From contig JACKFA010000010.1 in assembly GCA_020632715.1 (NCBI GenBank), positions 332,081 to 396,080 on the forward strand: a DNA stretch of 64,000 nucleotides. Direction: 5' to 3'. A program made the position numbers and the translations under genes. Shown here in pieces: positions 26,161 through 35,275 of the stretch. The DNA is from Deltaproteobacteria bacterium. GTDB lineage: Bacteria; Myxococcota_A; UBA9042; PHBI01. The notes below the pieces were generated by a model, which saw nothing but the letters and a program-made list of their open reading frames with translations, searched no databases and was not told where the DNA came from. The number at the start of each line of letters is the position of its first letter. Position 1 is the first letter of the stretch.

Positions 26161-29133
26161 ATGACCTTCACCGAAGCCGACACCGTCGAGGACCTCGTCC
26201 GCGACGTCCTCTGCGGCGGCGTCACCCACCACACGTCGGCCGGCCCCGGGCTCGCGCGCCGCGGCGGGCAGATCGCCGGCGTCGGCTGGCACTATCTCGC
26301 CGCCGCGAATGTGCCACGGACGACCCACGAGGTCCTCGTCGAGCCCTGGGTCCGGGACGCCCTCATCCGCCTGAACCCGTCCATCGCCGCCGTCCCGGAC
26401 CGCGCGGACGAGGTCATCTACAAGCTCCGCGCCATCGTCCTCTCCATCCGCTCCGACGGCCTCCTGAAAGCCAACGAGGAGATGATGGCCTGGCTCCGGG
26501 GCGACCGCTCCATGCCCTTCGGCGAGCGCCACGAGCACGTCACCGTCAGGCTCCTCGACCTCTCGAACCCCGAGAACAACCACTACGTCGTCACCTCGCA
26601 GGTCGTCGTCTCGGCGGGTGGTGTCCAGCGCCGGGCGGACCTCGTCCTCCTCGTGAACGGCCTCCCGCTCGTGGTCATCGAGGCCAAGACCCCCGTCCGC
26701 AAGGCCGTGAGCTGGCTCGACGGCGCGCTCCAGGTCCACGACGACTACGAGCGCCACGTCCCCGAGCTCTTCGCCGCGAACGTCTTCAGCGTCGCCACGG
26801 AGGGCAAGGAGCTCATGTACGGCGCCGTGCGCATGCCCGTGAACCTCTGGGGCCCCTGGCGCCCCGAGGGGAGCGCCGCGCCCGGCACCCTCGCCGGCCT
26901 CCGCGCCGCCACCGCCGGGCTCCTCGCCCCGAAGGTGATCCTCGACGTCCTCGAGCACTTCACCCTCTTCGCGACCGACGCGAAGAAGCGCCGCATCAAG
27001 GTCGTGTGCCGCTTCCAACAATACGAGGCCGCGAACCTCGTCGTCGGGCGCGTGCTCGCGGGCGCGCCGCGAAAGGGGCTCATCTGGCACTTCCAGGGCT
27101 CCGGGAAGTCGCTCCTCATGGTCTTCGCAGCTCAGAAACTGCGCCTCGAGCCGGCGCTCGGGAACCCGACCGTCCTCATCGTGGTCGACCGCATCGACCT
27201 CGACGCGCAGATAAGCTCCACCTTCCACGCCTCGGACGTCCCGAACCTCGTGAAGGCCGAGACCCGCGAGGACCTCGAGCGCCTCCTCACGCAGGACACG
27301 CGGAAGATCATCATCACGACGATCTTCAAGTTCGGCGAGGCCGAGGGGGTGCTGAACGACCGCGGGAACATCGTCGTGCTCGTCGACGAGGCGCACCGGA
27401 CGCAGGAGGGCGACCTCGGGATGAAGATGCGGGCGGCGCTCCCGAACGCGTTCCTCTTCGGGCTCACCGGCACCCCGATCAACCGCCGCGACAAGAACAC
27501 GTTCTACGCGTTCGGCGCCGCCGAGGACGCGCACGGCTACATGAGCCGCTACGGCTTCGAGGCGTCGATCCGCGACGGCGCCACGCTGAAGCTCCACTTC
27601 GAGCCGCGGCTCGTCGACCTCCACATCGACAAGGCGGCCATCGACGAGGCGTACAAGGAGCTCACCGGCGACCTGTCGGACCTCGACCGCGACAACCTCG
27701 CGAAGGCCGCGTCGAAGATGGCGGTGCTCGTGAAGGTCCCCGAGCGGGTGCGGGCCATCTGCGAGGACATCGCGGCGCACTACCAGGAGGCCGTCGCGCC
27801 CAACGGCTTCAAGGGGATGGTGGTCACGTTCGACCAGGAGTGCTGCCTCCTCTACAAGGCGGCGCTCGATCAGGTGCTGCCGGCCGAGGCGAGCGAGGTG
27901 GTCATCTCCGGGGCCGGGAACGACGAGCGGTTCAAGCCGTACGCGCGCTCGCGCGACGAGGAGGAGAAGCTCCTCGACCGCTTCCGCGATCCGAACGACC
28001 CGCTCTCGCTCCTCATCGTGACGGCGAAGCTCCTGACCGGGTTCGATGCGCCGATCCTGCAGGCGATGTACCTCGACAAGCCGCTCCGCGACCACACGCT
28101 GCTCCAGGCCATCTGCCGGACGAACCGCACGTGGACGAGCCCGAGCGGCGCGCGGAAGACGCACGGCGTCATCGTGGACTACCTCGGCGTGTTCGACGAC
28201 GTCGCGAAGGCGCTCGAGTTCGACGAGGCGGGGATCCGCCGGGTCGTGACGAACCTCGCGGAGCTCAAGCTGCAGCTCCCGAAGGCGATGGACGCGTGCC
28301 TCGCGTACTTCCCGGGCGTGGACCGCACGCTGACGGGCTATGAGGGGCTCTCGAACGCGCAGGAGTGTCTCCCGAACAACGACCGGCGCGACGAGTTCGG
28401 CGCCGACTACTCGGTGCTCGCGCGGCTCTGGGAGGCGATCTCCCCCGACCCGTGGCTCCAGGGGTTCGCGACGGACTACCGCTGGCTCACGCAGGTGTAC
28501 GTGTCGCTCCAGCCGACGAGCGGGACCGGGAAGCTCATCTGGCACGCGCTCGGGGCGAAGACGGTGGCGCTCATCCACGAGAACGTGCACGTCCAGGAGG
28601 TGCGCGACGATCTCGACACGCTCGTGATGGACGCGGAGCTGCTCGAGGCGGCGGCCGAGGACGCGAAGAAGCGCGCGAAGGAGCTCGAGATCAAGATCCA
28701 TCGTCGGCTCCGGGGGCACCCCGGCGACCCGCGCTTCAAGGCGCTGTCCGTGCGGCTCGAGGAGCTCAAGGATCGGCACGACAAGGGGCTCCTGACGAGC
28801 ATCGAGTTCCTGAAGAGCCTCCTCGAGCTCGCGCAGGACCTGCTCGCGACGGAGCAGGTCGTGCCGGCCGTCGCCGAGGAGGACCGGGGGAAGGCCGCGC
28901 TGACGGAGCTCTTCGAGCACGTGCGCAACGAGCGGACGCCGGTCATCGTCGAGCGCGTGGTCAAGGACATCGACGAGATCGTGCGGCTCGTGCGGTTCCC
29001 GGGCTGGCAGCAGACGAGCGCCGGCGAGCGCGAGGTGAAGAAGGCGCTCCGGAAGACGCTCCTCAAGTACCAGCTGCACCAGGACGTGGACCTCTTCGAC
29101 AAGGCCTACGGCTACGTGCGCCAGTACTACTGA
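26161..29133 (+). CDS. hsdR: Type I restriction endonuclease subunit HsdR
   Basis: The motor and nuclease subunit that translocates and cuts unmodified DNA. 990 residues. N-terminal PD-(D/E)xK nuclease: Asp160 in RRADLVLLV and EAK (174-176) in PLVVIEAKTP. Helicase motor: Walker A FQGSGKS (312-318), DEAH box VLVDEAHRT (406-414), motif III-like FLFGLTGTPINRRDKNT, and motif VI-like LLQAICRTNR. The long C-terminal helical region (about 780-990) is where HsdM binds. It starts directly after the hsdS stop. All catalytic residues are present, so it is likely functional. Confidence 0.97.
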   Translation: MTFTEADTVEDLVRDVLCGGVTHHTSAGPGLARRGGQIAGVGWHYLAAANVPRTTHEVLVEPWVRDALIRLNPSIAAVPDRADEVIYKLRAIVLSIRSDGLLKANEEMMAWLRGDRSMPFGERHEHVTVRLLDLSNPENNHYVVTSQVVVSAGGVQRRADLVLLVNGLPLVVIEAKTPVRKAVSWLDGALQVHDDYERHVPELFAANVFSVATEGKELMYGAVRMPVNLWGPWRPEGSAAPGTLAGLRAATAGLLAPKVILDVLEHFTLFATDAKKRRIKVVCRFQQYEAANLVVGRVLAGAPRKGLIWHFQGSGKSLLMVFAAQKLRLEPALGNPTVLIVVDRIDLDAQISSTFHASDVPNLVKAETREDLERLLTQDTRKIIITTIFKFGEAEGVLNDRGNIVVLVDEAHRTQEGDLGMKMRAALPNAFLFGLTGTPINRRDKNTFYAFGAAEDAHGYMSRYGFEASIRDGATLKLHFEPRLVDLHIDKAAIDEAYKELTGDLSDLDRDNLAKAASKMAVLVKVPERVRAICEDIAAHYQEAVAPNGFKGMVVTFDQECCLLYKAALDQVLPAEASEVVISGAGNDERFKPYARSRDEEEKLLDRFRDPNDPLSLLIVTAKLLTGFDAPILQAMYLDKPLRDHTLLQAICRTNRTWTSPSGARKTHGVIVDYLGVFDDVAKALEFDEAGIRRVVTNLAELKLQLPKAMDACLAYFPGVDRTLTGYEGLSNAQECLPNNDRRDEFGADYSVLARLWEAISPDPWLQGFATDYRWLTQVYVSLQPTSGTGKLIWHALGAKTVALIHENVHVQEVRDDLDTLVMDAELLEAAAEDAKKRAKELEIKIHRRLRGHPGDPRFKALSVRLEELKDRHDKGLLTSIEFLKSLLELAQDLLATEQVVPAVAEEDRGKAALTELFEHVRNERTPVIVERVVKDIDEIVRLVRFPGWQQTSAGEREVKKALRKTLLKYQLHQDVDLFDKAYGYVRQYY

Positions 29134-29222
29134 GCGAGCGAGCGTCGGACGCGACAGCGGGACGGGCGACGCCCGCAGCGTTCCGTGGCGGGCCGCTGCG
29201 AGCGTCGCGTGGCCGGTGACGG

Positions 29223-29519
29223 CTACTCGGGCTTCGGCTCGCGGGGGCCGGCGCCGCGGACCTCCTCGAACCGGACGCCGTGCTTCTTGCAGAGCCTTTT
29301 GAGCTTGGTGACGGCCGTGTGGCCGACCCAGCGACAGAGGACGTAGAGGACGTCGAGGCTCCCGTGCTTGATGGCCTCGGCGAGGCGCGCGGCGCTGCCG
29401 CGGCCGCTCTTCTTCTCGCTCGGGTAGACGCGGACGTCCTCGCCTGCGAGGGACGCGGGCACACGGCCGTCGCCGCCGTAGACCGCGATCCGCCGCGTGG
29501 GAGTTGGTGTCTTCGACAT
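29223..29519 (-). CDS. DUF2325-like small protein
   Basis: 98 residues from an ATG at 29519 (a GTG two codons upstream is also possible; AAGGA precedes both). It contains RRIAVYGGDGRVPAS near the start, KHGSLDVLYVLCRWVGHTAVTKLKRLCKK in the middle and a Pro-rich end. The pattern of a Gly-Gly turn after a beta strand, then a strand followed by H-T-x-x-x-x-K-x-x-C matches DUF2325 proteins, a Rossmann-like family of unknown function. Convergent with hsdR, divergent from the 1265-residue protein. Confidence 0.55.
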   Translation of the reverse strand: MSKTPTPTRRIAVYGGDGRVPASLAGEDVRVYPSEKKSGRGSAARLAEAIKHGSLDVLYVLCRWVGHTAVTKLKRLCKKHGVRFEEVRGAGPREPKPE

Positions 29520-29593
29520 GGGCACTGTTCCTTTCCAGCCCGTGGTGATTCACGGAGAAAGGAGCGTGCTAGATGGGCTTTTATACATCAAAT

Positions 29594-29667
29594 CAATGCA
29601 ATGCGCATGATTGCGCAATCTGGCTGGCTCTGATCTATTTGATTGCGCAAGTTGTGTCCCGTATTGT
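29594..29667. promoter_or_regulatory. AT-rich divergent control region with repeated TGATTGCGCAA operator
   Basis: Between the DUF2325-like gene and the large protein gene lies an AT-rich stretch unlike its surroundings. GATTGCGCAATC at 29609-29620 is a perfect 12-bp palindrome; GATTGCGCAA recurs at 29641-29650, 32 bp away (three turns), and ATGCGCAT at 29601-29608 is a third related site. A promoter for the plus strand fits: -35 TTGATT at 29639-29644, 17-bp spacer, -10 TATTGT at 29662-29667, and the second operator copy overlaps the -35. Repression is inferred. Confidence 0.6.
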
Positions 29668-29690
29668 GCTGGCGGCAGGCAGGAGGACGT

Positions 29691-32600
29691 ATGTCGCGCG
29701 ATGGGACGCCCGAGCAGCAATCTTGGAGAGACGAGTTCACGGATCTCGAGTCGCGGCGATTCCGCGGCATGCGGGCAGGGCTCCGCGATGCCGTCTGGGA
29801 TGAGCTGCCGGCCGAGTCTAGGCCTCTCGAGAAGGCCCTTTTGAGCGCAGAGCTGTCACGGGTTCGCGGAGGCGAGGAGCGCGGGCTCAAGTGGCTTTTC
29901 GACAACCCGGCGCGTCGCGCTGCGGTTGAGCGAGCCCTGAACGTCTCGGAGGGCACGCTCGACGACATGCGCCGTCGCATCTGGCAGCCGGTCGCGCCGA
30001 GGTTCGCCTGGTACCTGCCGAACCCACGAGTCCTGGTGGCCTCGCCCTCCGAGTTCGTGGCGGGCGACGACGGCGCGCGGCGAGGCGGCCGAGGGCGCGG
30101 CGTGCGCCGTCCCATCGGGTTGGATGACTGGGTTCGCGACCTTCGTGCGCGGGAGGCCGAGCACCCCGATGGGCCGGCACCGCCCCCGGTCCACGTCATG
30201 GTGCATGGACCTCGGGGGAGCGGGCGCGCGTGGATCGTCGAGCGACTCCGCGGCTACGGCGTCGCTGCGGATGTCGAGGCGGCGGCCGTCGACGCCACCG
30301 CGCCCGGCGCCGGCGACGCGACCGTCGTCATGATGGACGTCCTCCCCTGGGGACCGGAGGACGTCCTCCGGCTGGTCGAGCCGCTCAAGCAGGACGACCG
30401 GGCTCGCGTCGAGCGCGCGTTGGTCGAGCCCTGGCGCACGGCGCCGCTCTCGCTCCCCGACGAGCTGCGCCGCCCGGCGCGGCTCCTGCCTCTGGTCGAG
30501 CAGGCGATCCGCGGTGTAACGCTCTCTTGGGAGCCCGCGGCGATTCGGCGCGTCGAGCTCGCCCTGCGCGTCTCGAGCGCGCGCGAGCGCGTCCCGACGA
30601 GCGTGCTCCCCGACCCCCAGACCGCCGTGGAAGCGCTCGCCACCTGGTGGGTCAAGCGCAAGGGCCCGCGCTCGCTCGCGGGGCAAGCGAACGAGCCCGA
30701 CGTCATCGCGGCGCTCACCCAGGAGCGAACGCCCGCCACCATCTCGCGGGGCGATCTGCCGGCCACGGAGCTCTTCGCGGCTCTCGAGGGCGATGTAGAG
30801 ATGCGCCAAGCTCTGCTCGCGCGTCTCGCGGAGAGGGCAGGTGCCGCAGAGGTGCTTCGGGCGCTCGTCGAGGCCGGGATCCTGAATCGGGGTGAGGACC
30901 TGGTTGGTTGGGGCGAAGACGGTCAGGCGCTGGCCCGCCTCCTGCTCTCCGCCCGCTACGATGTGCTCGACGACGCCGTGCTCGCCGACCTCGTGTGGAG
31001 CCACGCGGACCGGCGCGTCCTGGTCGACAGCGCGATTGCGCACGGCCACGGTGTGAGCGAGCTCGTGGCCGCGATGGAAGAACATCGCGGGCGCTCGCGG
31101 ATCGGAGTCCATCTCGCGGCGCTGGAGCTCGCGCTCACGCTGGGGCCCGCGGGCGTGCGGGACGACGAGCTGAGCGAGCCCTGGTTCGCGGCGCTCTACG
31201 CTGTCGCCCTCGGGGTCGTCCCCGGGGAGGAGCACGAGCAGGCCGAGTGGCTCGTGAGCGAGGTCTCGCGGGTGTTCGAGAGGGCGCTTCCGCGGTTCGG
31301 TGCCGACCTCGTCGACGAGCTGGAGGCCGAAGTCGATCCCGAGCTGCGCGCCGCGACCGCGCCCTTCGCGCGATGGGAGCTGGCCGATCTCACCTGGCCG
31401 CTCCGACGGCTCTGCCCGTGGCAGCTCCCGACGCCGGCACGGCGCGGAGAGTCGCGCGTCTATCCGAGCCTCCTCGACGACGCGCCGCACGTGATCGTCG
31501 CGCGCGCGCGACGCGGGGAGGTCGACGCGATCGAGGTCCTCGTCGACTGGTCGAGCTACTTCGACGGCGATCCGCCGCGCCTCGAAGACATCGCGGCGTG
31601 GTCGGCGGGGGTGAAGCTGTCCGATGAGGCCCTGTGCCGGCTCACCCAGCAGGCCTTCGACGCCTGGACCAAGGCGTCGGATGAGCCGCGGCTCGCCCTG
31701 TTAGTCGAGTGGCTGCGACGGTGGCCCGAGGCCGGTGTCGGCTCTCTCCTCGTCGAGTGTGCCGCCGGCATCGAGCTCTCCCAGGATCGGGTGGACGCGC
31801 TGCCTGCGTGGACGCAGACCGTGGCGCCCGCCCTGCTCAGCTACGCTCTCGTCCCAGGGTCCATCCCTCCACGCACGGCGATCGACCTCCTCGAGCGCCT
31901 TGGGAACGTTCGCGGACTCGAGCTCGTCGTGTCGCTGCTCGGCGACGAAGGCGTCCTAGCGTTCCTCCTCGCGAAGGCGCCGCTCCCGAGCTCGAAGGCG
32001 ACGCGGTCGCCGGTTCAGGTCGGGCTCGAGCTGCGCCACGAGGCGTTGACGGCGCTCATCCGGCTCGGCGCCCTCGACATGCCGCGGGCGTCGCTGGAGC
32101 GCCTGGAGATCGACGACGTGGCGCTACGTCGCGATGCCAGCCTGTGGCTGGCGCTCGCGCCCGACCGCCCGCTCGCGCCGCTCGATGACGGAGCCTGGGA
32201 GCGCGTGCACGAGGTGCTCTCTCAGGGAGGGGAGGGCGACATCTTCGTGCGCGCCATGCCGCTCGCGGCTTCGCCGTTCGAGCGTCGGCAACTCATGCCC
32301 ATGCTTCGTGGGCGCCTCTGGGGGCATCGCCGCGACCTCGAGGACGTCCTGCCCCGCGGAGGGCAAGACGCTGCGCCAATCGCCGAGTCGCGCGCGCAAG
32401 TCCTGGAGAGGTGGGATGCGCTGCTCGCTCTCGCCGACGAGCCGACGCTGGCGCGGTGGCTCGCCGGAGCGCTCGACGGCCCCGAGGCGCTGGGCGAGCG
32501 ACGGCTCGGGGAGCCCGCGTTCCGCGAGGCCTTGTGGCGGGCAGCCGGCCGCGACACCGGCGCCCGCGGGAAGGTCTTCGACGTGTTGCGCTCACTCGGT

Positions 32601-33488
32601 CGCCGCGCCGTCCTGGAGCCCTACTGGGAAATGCGCGCACAGCACGCGCTCGGCGAGGTTCCGGCGTGGCTCCGGCACCGTCGCGAAACGGACGAGCAGC
32701 GCCTCGCAACCTGGGCGCGCTCCGAGCTCGAGAATCGGGACCATCCGCCGCTCGCGCGGCTCCGACTCGCGCTCACCGCCGAGGGTGGTTGGACCGCGGA
32801 GGCTCGGGCATATGTCCGCGGCGCCATCGATGACCTCCACGCCGGCGAGGCCCTCGACAGTCGGGAGACGGCTCATCTCCTGGAGGCCATCTGCCATGCC
32901 GAGGGAGAACCACCTGATGAACTTCGCGTCGCGATCTACCACTGGTTGGTGGCTGCGGCTTCGTTAGACGCCCCGCCAGCGCAGGGTCTCGCGCTCGACC
33001 GCCATCGCCTCGCCGAGCAGTGTCTCGCGGCTGGCGCTCTCGCATACGACGACATCGATCGGGCCGACCGGACCGAGTCGGTCGAGCGGATCGTCCGCTC
33101 GCGGACCATTGCTACAGCCGCCGTCGAGACCTTGTGGCGTCTCCTCGACGACGAGCTCGAGCACGAAGACGCGGCCGCCGTGGTAAAGCGTCTCGAGCAG
33201 CTGTCGGGTGACGACTTCGCTCCACACTGCCTCGCACGGGCCGCTGATGCCGCGCGATGGCCGACGGGCTGGGCCTACGCCGTGGTCGCCGCCTTCTCCC
33301 GGGCGCCGGACGCCTGGCTCGAGCGCCTGTCGACCCTGGCCGTCTGGCGTTCCGATGCAGCGCGGGCCGCCACCGTCCTCGATGGCTGTCTCGTTCAGCT
33401 CGGGGTCCACCATCCGCGCTTCGTGGCCGGTTGCCAGGTCCTCGAGAGCGCCGTGAACAAAGCCCTCCAACCGAGGCAGGGCGAGTAG
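29691..33488 (+). CDS. Large 1265-residue protein with degenerate P-loop, defence-island neighbour
   Basis: Not recognised. The ATG at 29691 has a strong AGGAGG site 5 nt upstream. Residues 1-100 are acidic-basic helical and include a helix-turn-helix-like ALNVSEGTLDDMRRRIW stretch (82-98). Residues about 165-230 look like an NTPase core: a beta strand VHVMVHG then GPRGSGRAW (173-181), where the Walker A Lys is Arg, and a Walker B-like VVMMDVLPW (212-220). The remaining 1,000 residues are Leu/Ala/Arg-rich helices of the kind seen in alpha-solenoids (HEAT or TPR-like) with WLL-type aromatic pairs. This NTPase-plus-solenoid layout resembles STAND-type ATPases, with loss of the Walker Lys. It sits beside a type I restriction locus under an operator. 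Function inferred only: sensor or effector of a defence system. Confidence 0.5.
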   Translation: MSRDGTPEQQSWRDEFTDLESRRFRGMRAGLRDAVWDELPAESRPLEKALLSAELSRVRGGEERGLKWLFDNPARRAAVERALNVSEGTLDDMRRRIWQPVAPRFAWYLPNPRVLVASPSEFVAGDDGARRGGRGRGVRRPIGLDDWVRDLRAREAEHPDGPAPPPVHVMVHGPRGSGRAWIVERLRGYGVAADVEAAAVDATAPGAGDATVVMMDVLPWGPEDVLRLVEPLKQDDRARVERALVEPWRTAPLSLPDELRRPARLLPLVEQAIRGVTLSWEPAAIRRVELALRVSSARERVPTSVLPDPQTAVEALATWWVKRKGPRSLAGQANEPDVIAALTQERTPATISRGDLPATELFAALEGDVEMRQALLARLAERAGAAEVLRALVEAGILNRGEDLVGWGEDGQALARLLLSARYDVLDDAVLADLVWSHADRRVLVDSAIAHGHGVSELVAAMEEHRGRSRIGVHLAALELALTLGPAGVRDDELSEPWFAALYAVALGVVPGEEHEQAEWLVSEVSRVFERALPRFGADLVDELEAEVDPELRAATAPFARWELADLTWPLRRLCPWQLPTPARRGESRVYPSLLDDAPHVIVARARRGEVDAIEVLVDWSSYFDGDPPRLEDIAAWSAGVKLSDEALCRLTQQAFDAWTKASDEPRLALLVEWLRRWPEAGVGSLLVECAAGIELSQDRVDALPAWTQTVAPALLSYALVPGSIPPRTAIDLLERLGNVRGLELVVSLLGDEGVLAFLLAKAPLPSSKATRSPVQVGLELRHEALTALIRLGALDMPRASLERLEIDDVALRRDASLWLALAPDRPLAPLDDGAWERVHEVLSQGGEGDIFVRAMPLAASPFERRQLMPMLRGRLWGHRRDLEDVLPRGGQDAAPIAESRAQVLERWDALLALADEPTLARWLAGALDGPEALGERRLGEPAFREALWRAAGRDTGARGKVFDVLRSLGRRAVLEPYWEMRAQHALGEVPAWLRHRRETDEQRLATWARSELENRDHPPLARLRLALTAEGGWTAEARAYVRGAIDDLHAGEALDSRETAHLLEAICHAEGEPPDELRVAIYHWLVAAASLDAPPAQGLALDRHRLAEQCLAAGALAYDDIDRADRTESVERIVRSRTIATAAVETLWRLLDDELEHEDAAAVVKRLEQLSGDDFAPHCLARAADAARWPTGWAYAVVAAFSRAPDAWLERLSTLAVWRSDAARAATVLDGCLVQLGVHHPRFVAGCQVLESAVNKALQPRQGE

Positions 33489-33548
33489 CCTCGGGCGGGC
33501 GTGCCAGCCAGGCTTGCGTCTCCGCTCGCGCGCGCTACGGTGCGCGGC

Positions 33549-34559
33549 ATGACGCCCTCGCCCGCCGTCACGGTCGCGCTGCCCGTCCACGACGCGGCGG
33601 CGACGGTCGGCGCGACGATCGCGTCCGTCGTGGCGCAGTCGTTCCGCGACTGGGAGCTCGCGGTGGTCTGCAACGGCTGCAGCGACGGGACCGTCGCCAT
33701 CGCGCGCGCCGCGGCCGCGCGCGATCCGCGCGTCCGGGTGGACGTGCAGCCCGTCGCGAGCGTGGTCCTCGCGAGCAACCGCGCCCTCGAGATGGCGCGC
33801 GCCCCGCTCCACGCCCGCATCGACGCCGACGACCTCATGCCGCCCGGGCGCCTCGCGGCCCAGGTCGCCGCGCTCTCGGCCCGCGCCGAGTGGGCGGGCT
33901 GCACCGGGCGCGTCGTCCACGACGGCGCCGCCGGCGGTATGGCGCGCCACGTCGCGTGGCTGAACGGCCTCGCTGGGCCGCGCGACATCCACGACCAGCG
34001 CTTCGTCGACTCGCCCATCGCGAACCCGGCCGCGATGGTCCGCACCGCGGCCTTGCGGGCCGTCGGTGGCTGGCGCGACGGCGACTTCGCCGAGGACTAC
34101 GATCTCTGGCTGCGACTCCTCGCGCGCGGCGCGCGCATCGGCCGCGCCGACGGCGACGCGCTCGTGTGGCGCGACCTCCCGACCCGCCTCACGCGCACCG
34201 ATCCGCGCTACGGCGCCGACGCCATGCGCCGCCTGAAGCACCGCCACCTCTGGGAGGGCCCGCTCCGGCGCGGGGCGCGCGCCTGCCGGATCTGGGGCAG
34301 CGGCCCCTACGGCAAGCGGCACGCGCGCGGGCTCCTCGCGCTCGGCGCGCGCGTCGACGCCTTCATCGACATCGACCCGCGGAAGATTGGCGGCCGCGCC
34401 GCCGGCGGCGTCGCCGTCGTGGCGCCGGAGGCGCTCGGCCCGCCGGACGGGCGGCTCACCCTCGTCGCCGTCGCCACGCCGGGCGCCCGCGCCGAGGTGA
34501 TGGCGCGCCTCGCGGCGCTCGGCCACGAGCCCGGGCGCGACGTCCTCCCCGTGCAGTAG
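33549..34559 (+). CDS. Family 2 glycosyltransferase
   Basis: A 336-residue GT2 enzyme (GT-A fold). N-terminal SPAVTVALPVHDAAATVGATI, CNGCSDGTVAIARAAA and the DxD motif in RIDADDLMPP (about residues 93-102) bind nucleotide sugar; a later GGWRDGDFAEDYDLWLRL block carries the catalytic ED pair. The C-terminal 90 residues contain a Rossmann-like RIWGSGPYGKRHARGLLALG turn, an unusual addition for GT2. Sugar and acceptor are unknown. The ATG at 33549 is chosen; a GTG at 33501 would add 16 basic residues. Confidence 0.88.
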   Translation: MTPSPAVTVALPVHDAAATVGATIASVVAQSFRDWELAVVCNGCSDGTVAIARAAAARDPRVRVDVQPVASVVLASNRALEMARAPLHARIDADDLMPPGRLAAQVAALSARAEWAGCTGRVVHDGAAGGMARHVAWLNGLAGPRDIHDQRFVDSPIANPAAMVRTAALRAVGGWRDGDFAEDYDLWLRLLARGARIGRADGDALVWRDLPTRLTRTDPRYGADAMRRLKHRHLWEGPLRRGARACRIWGSGPYGKRHARGLLALGARVDAFIDIDPRKIGGRAAGGVAVVAPEALGPPDGRLTLVAVATPGARAEVMARLAALGHEPGRDVLPVQ

Positions 34560-34589
34560 GCCAGGGGTGGGCCGGGCGCTTCGTCCTGG

Positions 34590-35162
34590 TCACAGGTAGC
34601 TGAACGCCCACGGCGCGAGGCGGCGGTTCGAGAGGTAGGCGCGCTCGACGCGGAGGACCGCCGGGAGCGCGGTGAAGCGCCCGGTGGCCCCCGCGCGCTG
34701 GAGGCGCGAGACGCGGTCGGCCGTGCTGAGCGGGGCGTCGCGCTGGACGCGCGCGAAGACGTGGACGAAGCAGACGCGGTCGAGGAGGTTGTCGTCGTGC
34801 CAGTCGGGGAGGTCGTCCTCGCCGTCCTGCGGCGCGTTCGGATCCGGCGCGAGGTAGCCGATCTCGCGCAGGACCGCCATGGGCCGGAGCGGGCGCCGGT
34901 CCCCGCGCGCGTCGCCGGCGAGCCGGAGGGTCACGTCGGCGAAGTCGTACTTCTCGAGGACGACGGCCGCGTTGACCGCGGTCGTCTCGATCTCCTCGAC
35001 CTCCCCGACGCGCGCGAGGACGAGGAAGCGCAGCCGCTCGAGCCCCGTCGCCGCGTCCCCGACCAGGGCCTCGGCCCCGACGAGCTCCGGGAGCGGCGCG
35101 AGCCAGACGGCCCGCCCGAGGCGCAGCAGCTGGAGCATCGGGGGGGTGAACACTGGCGTCAT
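34590..35162 (-). CDS. Hypothetical protein
   Basis: Not recognised. 190 residues, no signal peptide and no membrane segment. It includes LERLRFLVLARVGEVEEIETTAVNAAVV, and YLAPDPNAPQDGEDDLPDWHDDN, with a HDD cluster, near the middle. The start ATG (MTPVFTPPMLQLL) lies 114 nt from the divergent dioxygenase-like gene. Codon usage is normal for the window, so it is likely real. Confidence 0.55.
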   Translation of the reverse strand: MTPVFTPPMLQLLRLGRAVWLAPLPELVGAEALVGDAATGLERLRFLVLARVGEVEEIETTAVNAAVVLEKYDFADVTLRLAGDARGDRRPLRPMAVLREIGYLAPDPNAPQDGEDDLPDWHDDNLLDRVCFVHVFARVQRDAPLSTADRVSRLQRAGATGRFTALPAVLRVERAYLSNRRLAPWAFSYL

Positions 35163-35275
35163 CTCGATCTCCGCGGGTCTTCGTGGCGCCGGGGCATGAT
35201 AGCGTGTTCCGCGCCGTCCCGGGTCGCCGATGTCGTTCGGCCCGGCGACGGTCGGCGCCGGCGCCTGGAAGGTCG

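Noticed and set aside
26071..29553. Very long minus-strand open frame (1160 codons) opposite hsdR
   Set aside because: A product of strong GC bias at third positions of hsdR. The protein is Arg/Asp/Leu-rich and has no domain pattern, while hsdR has all motifs.
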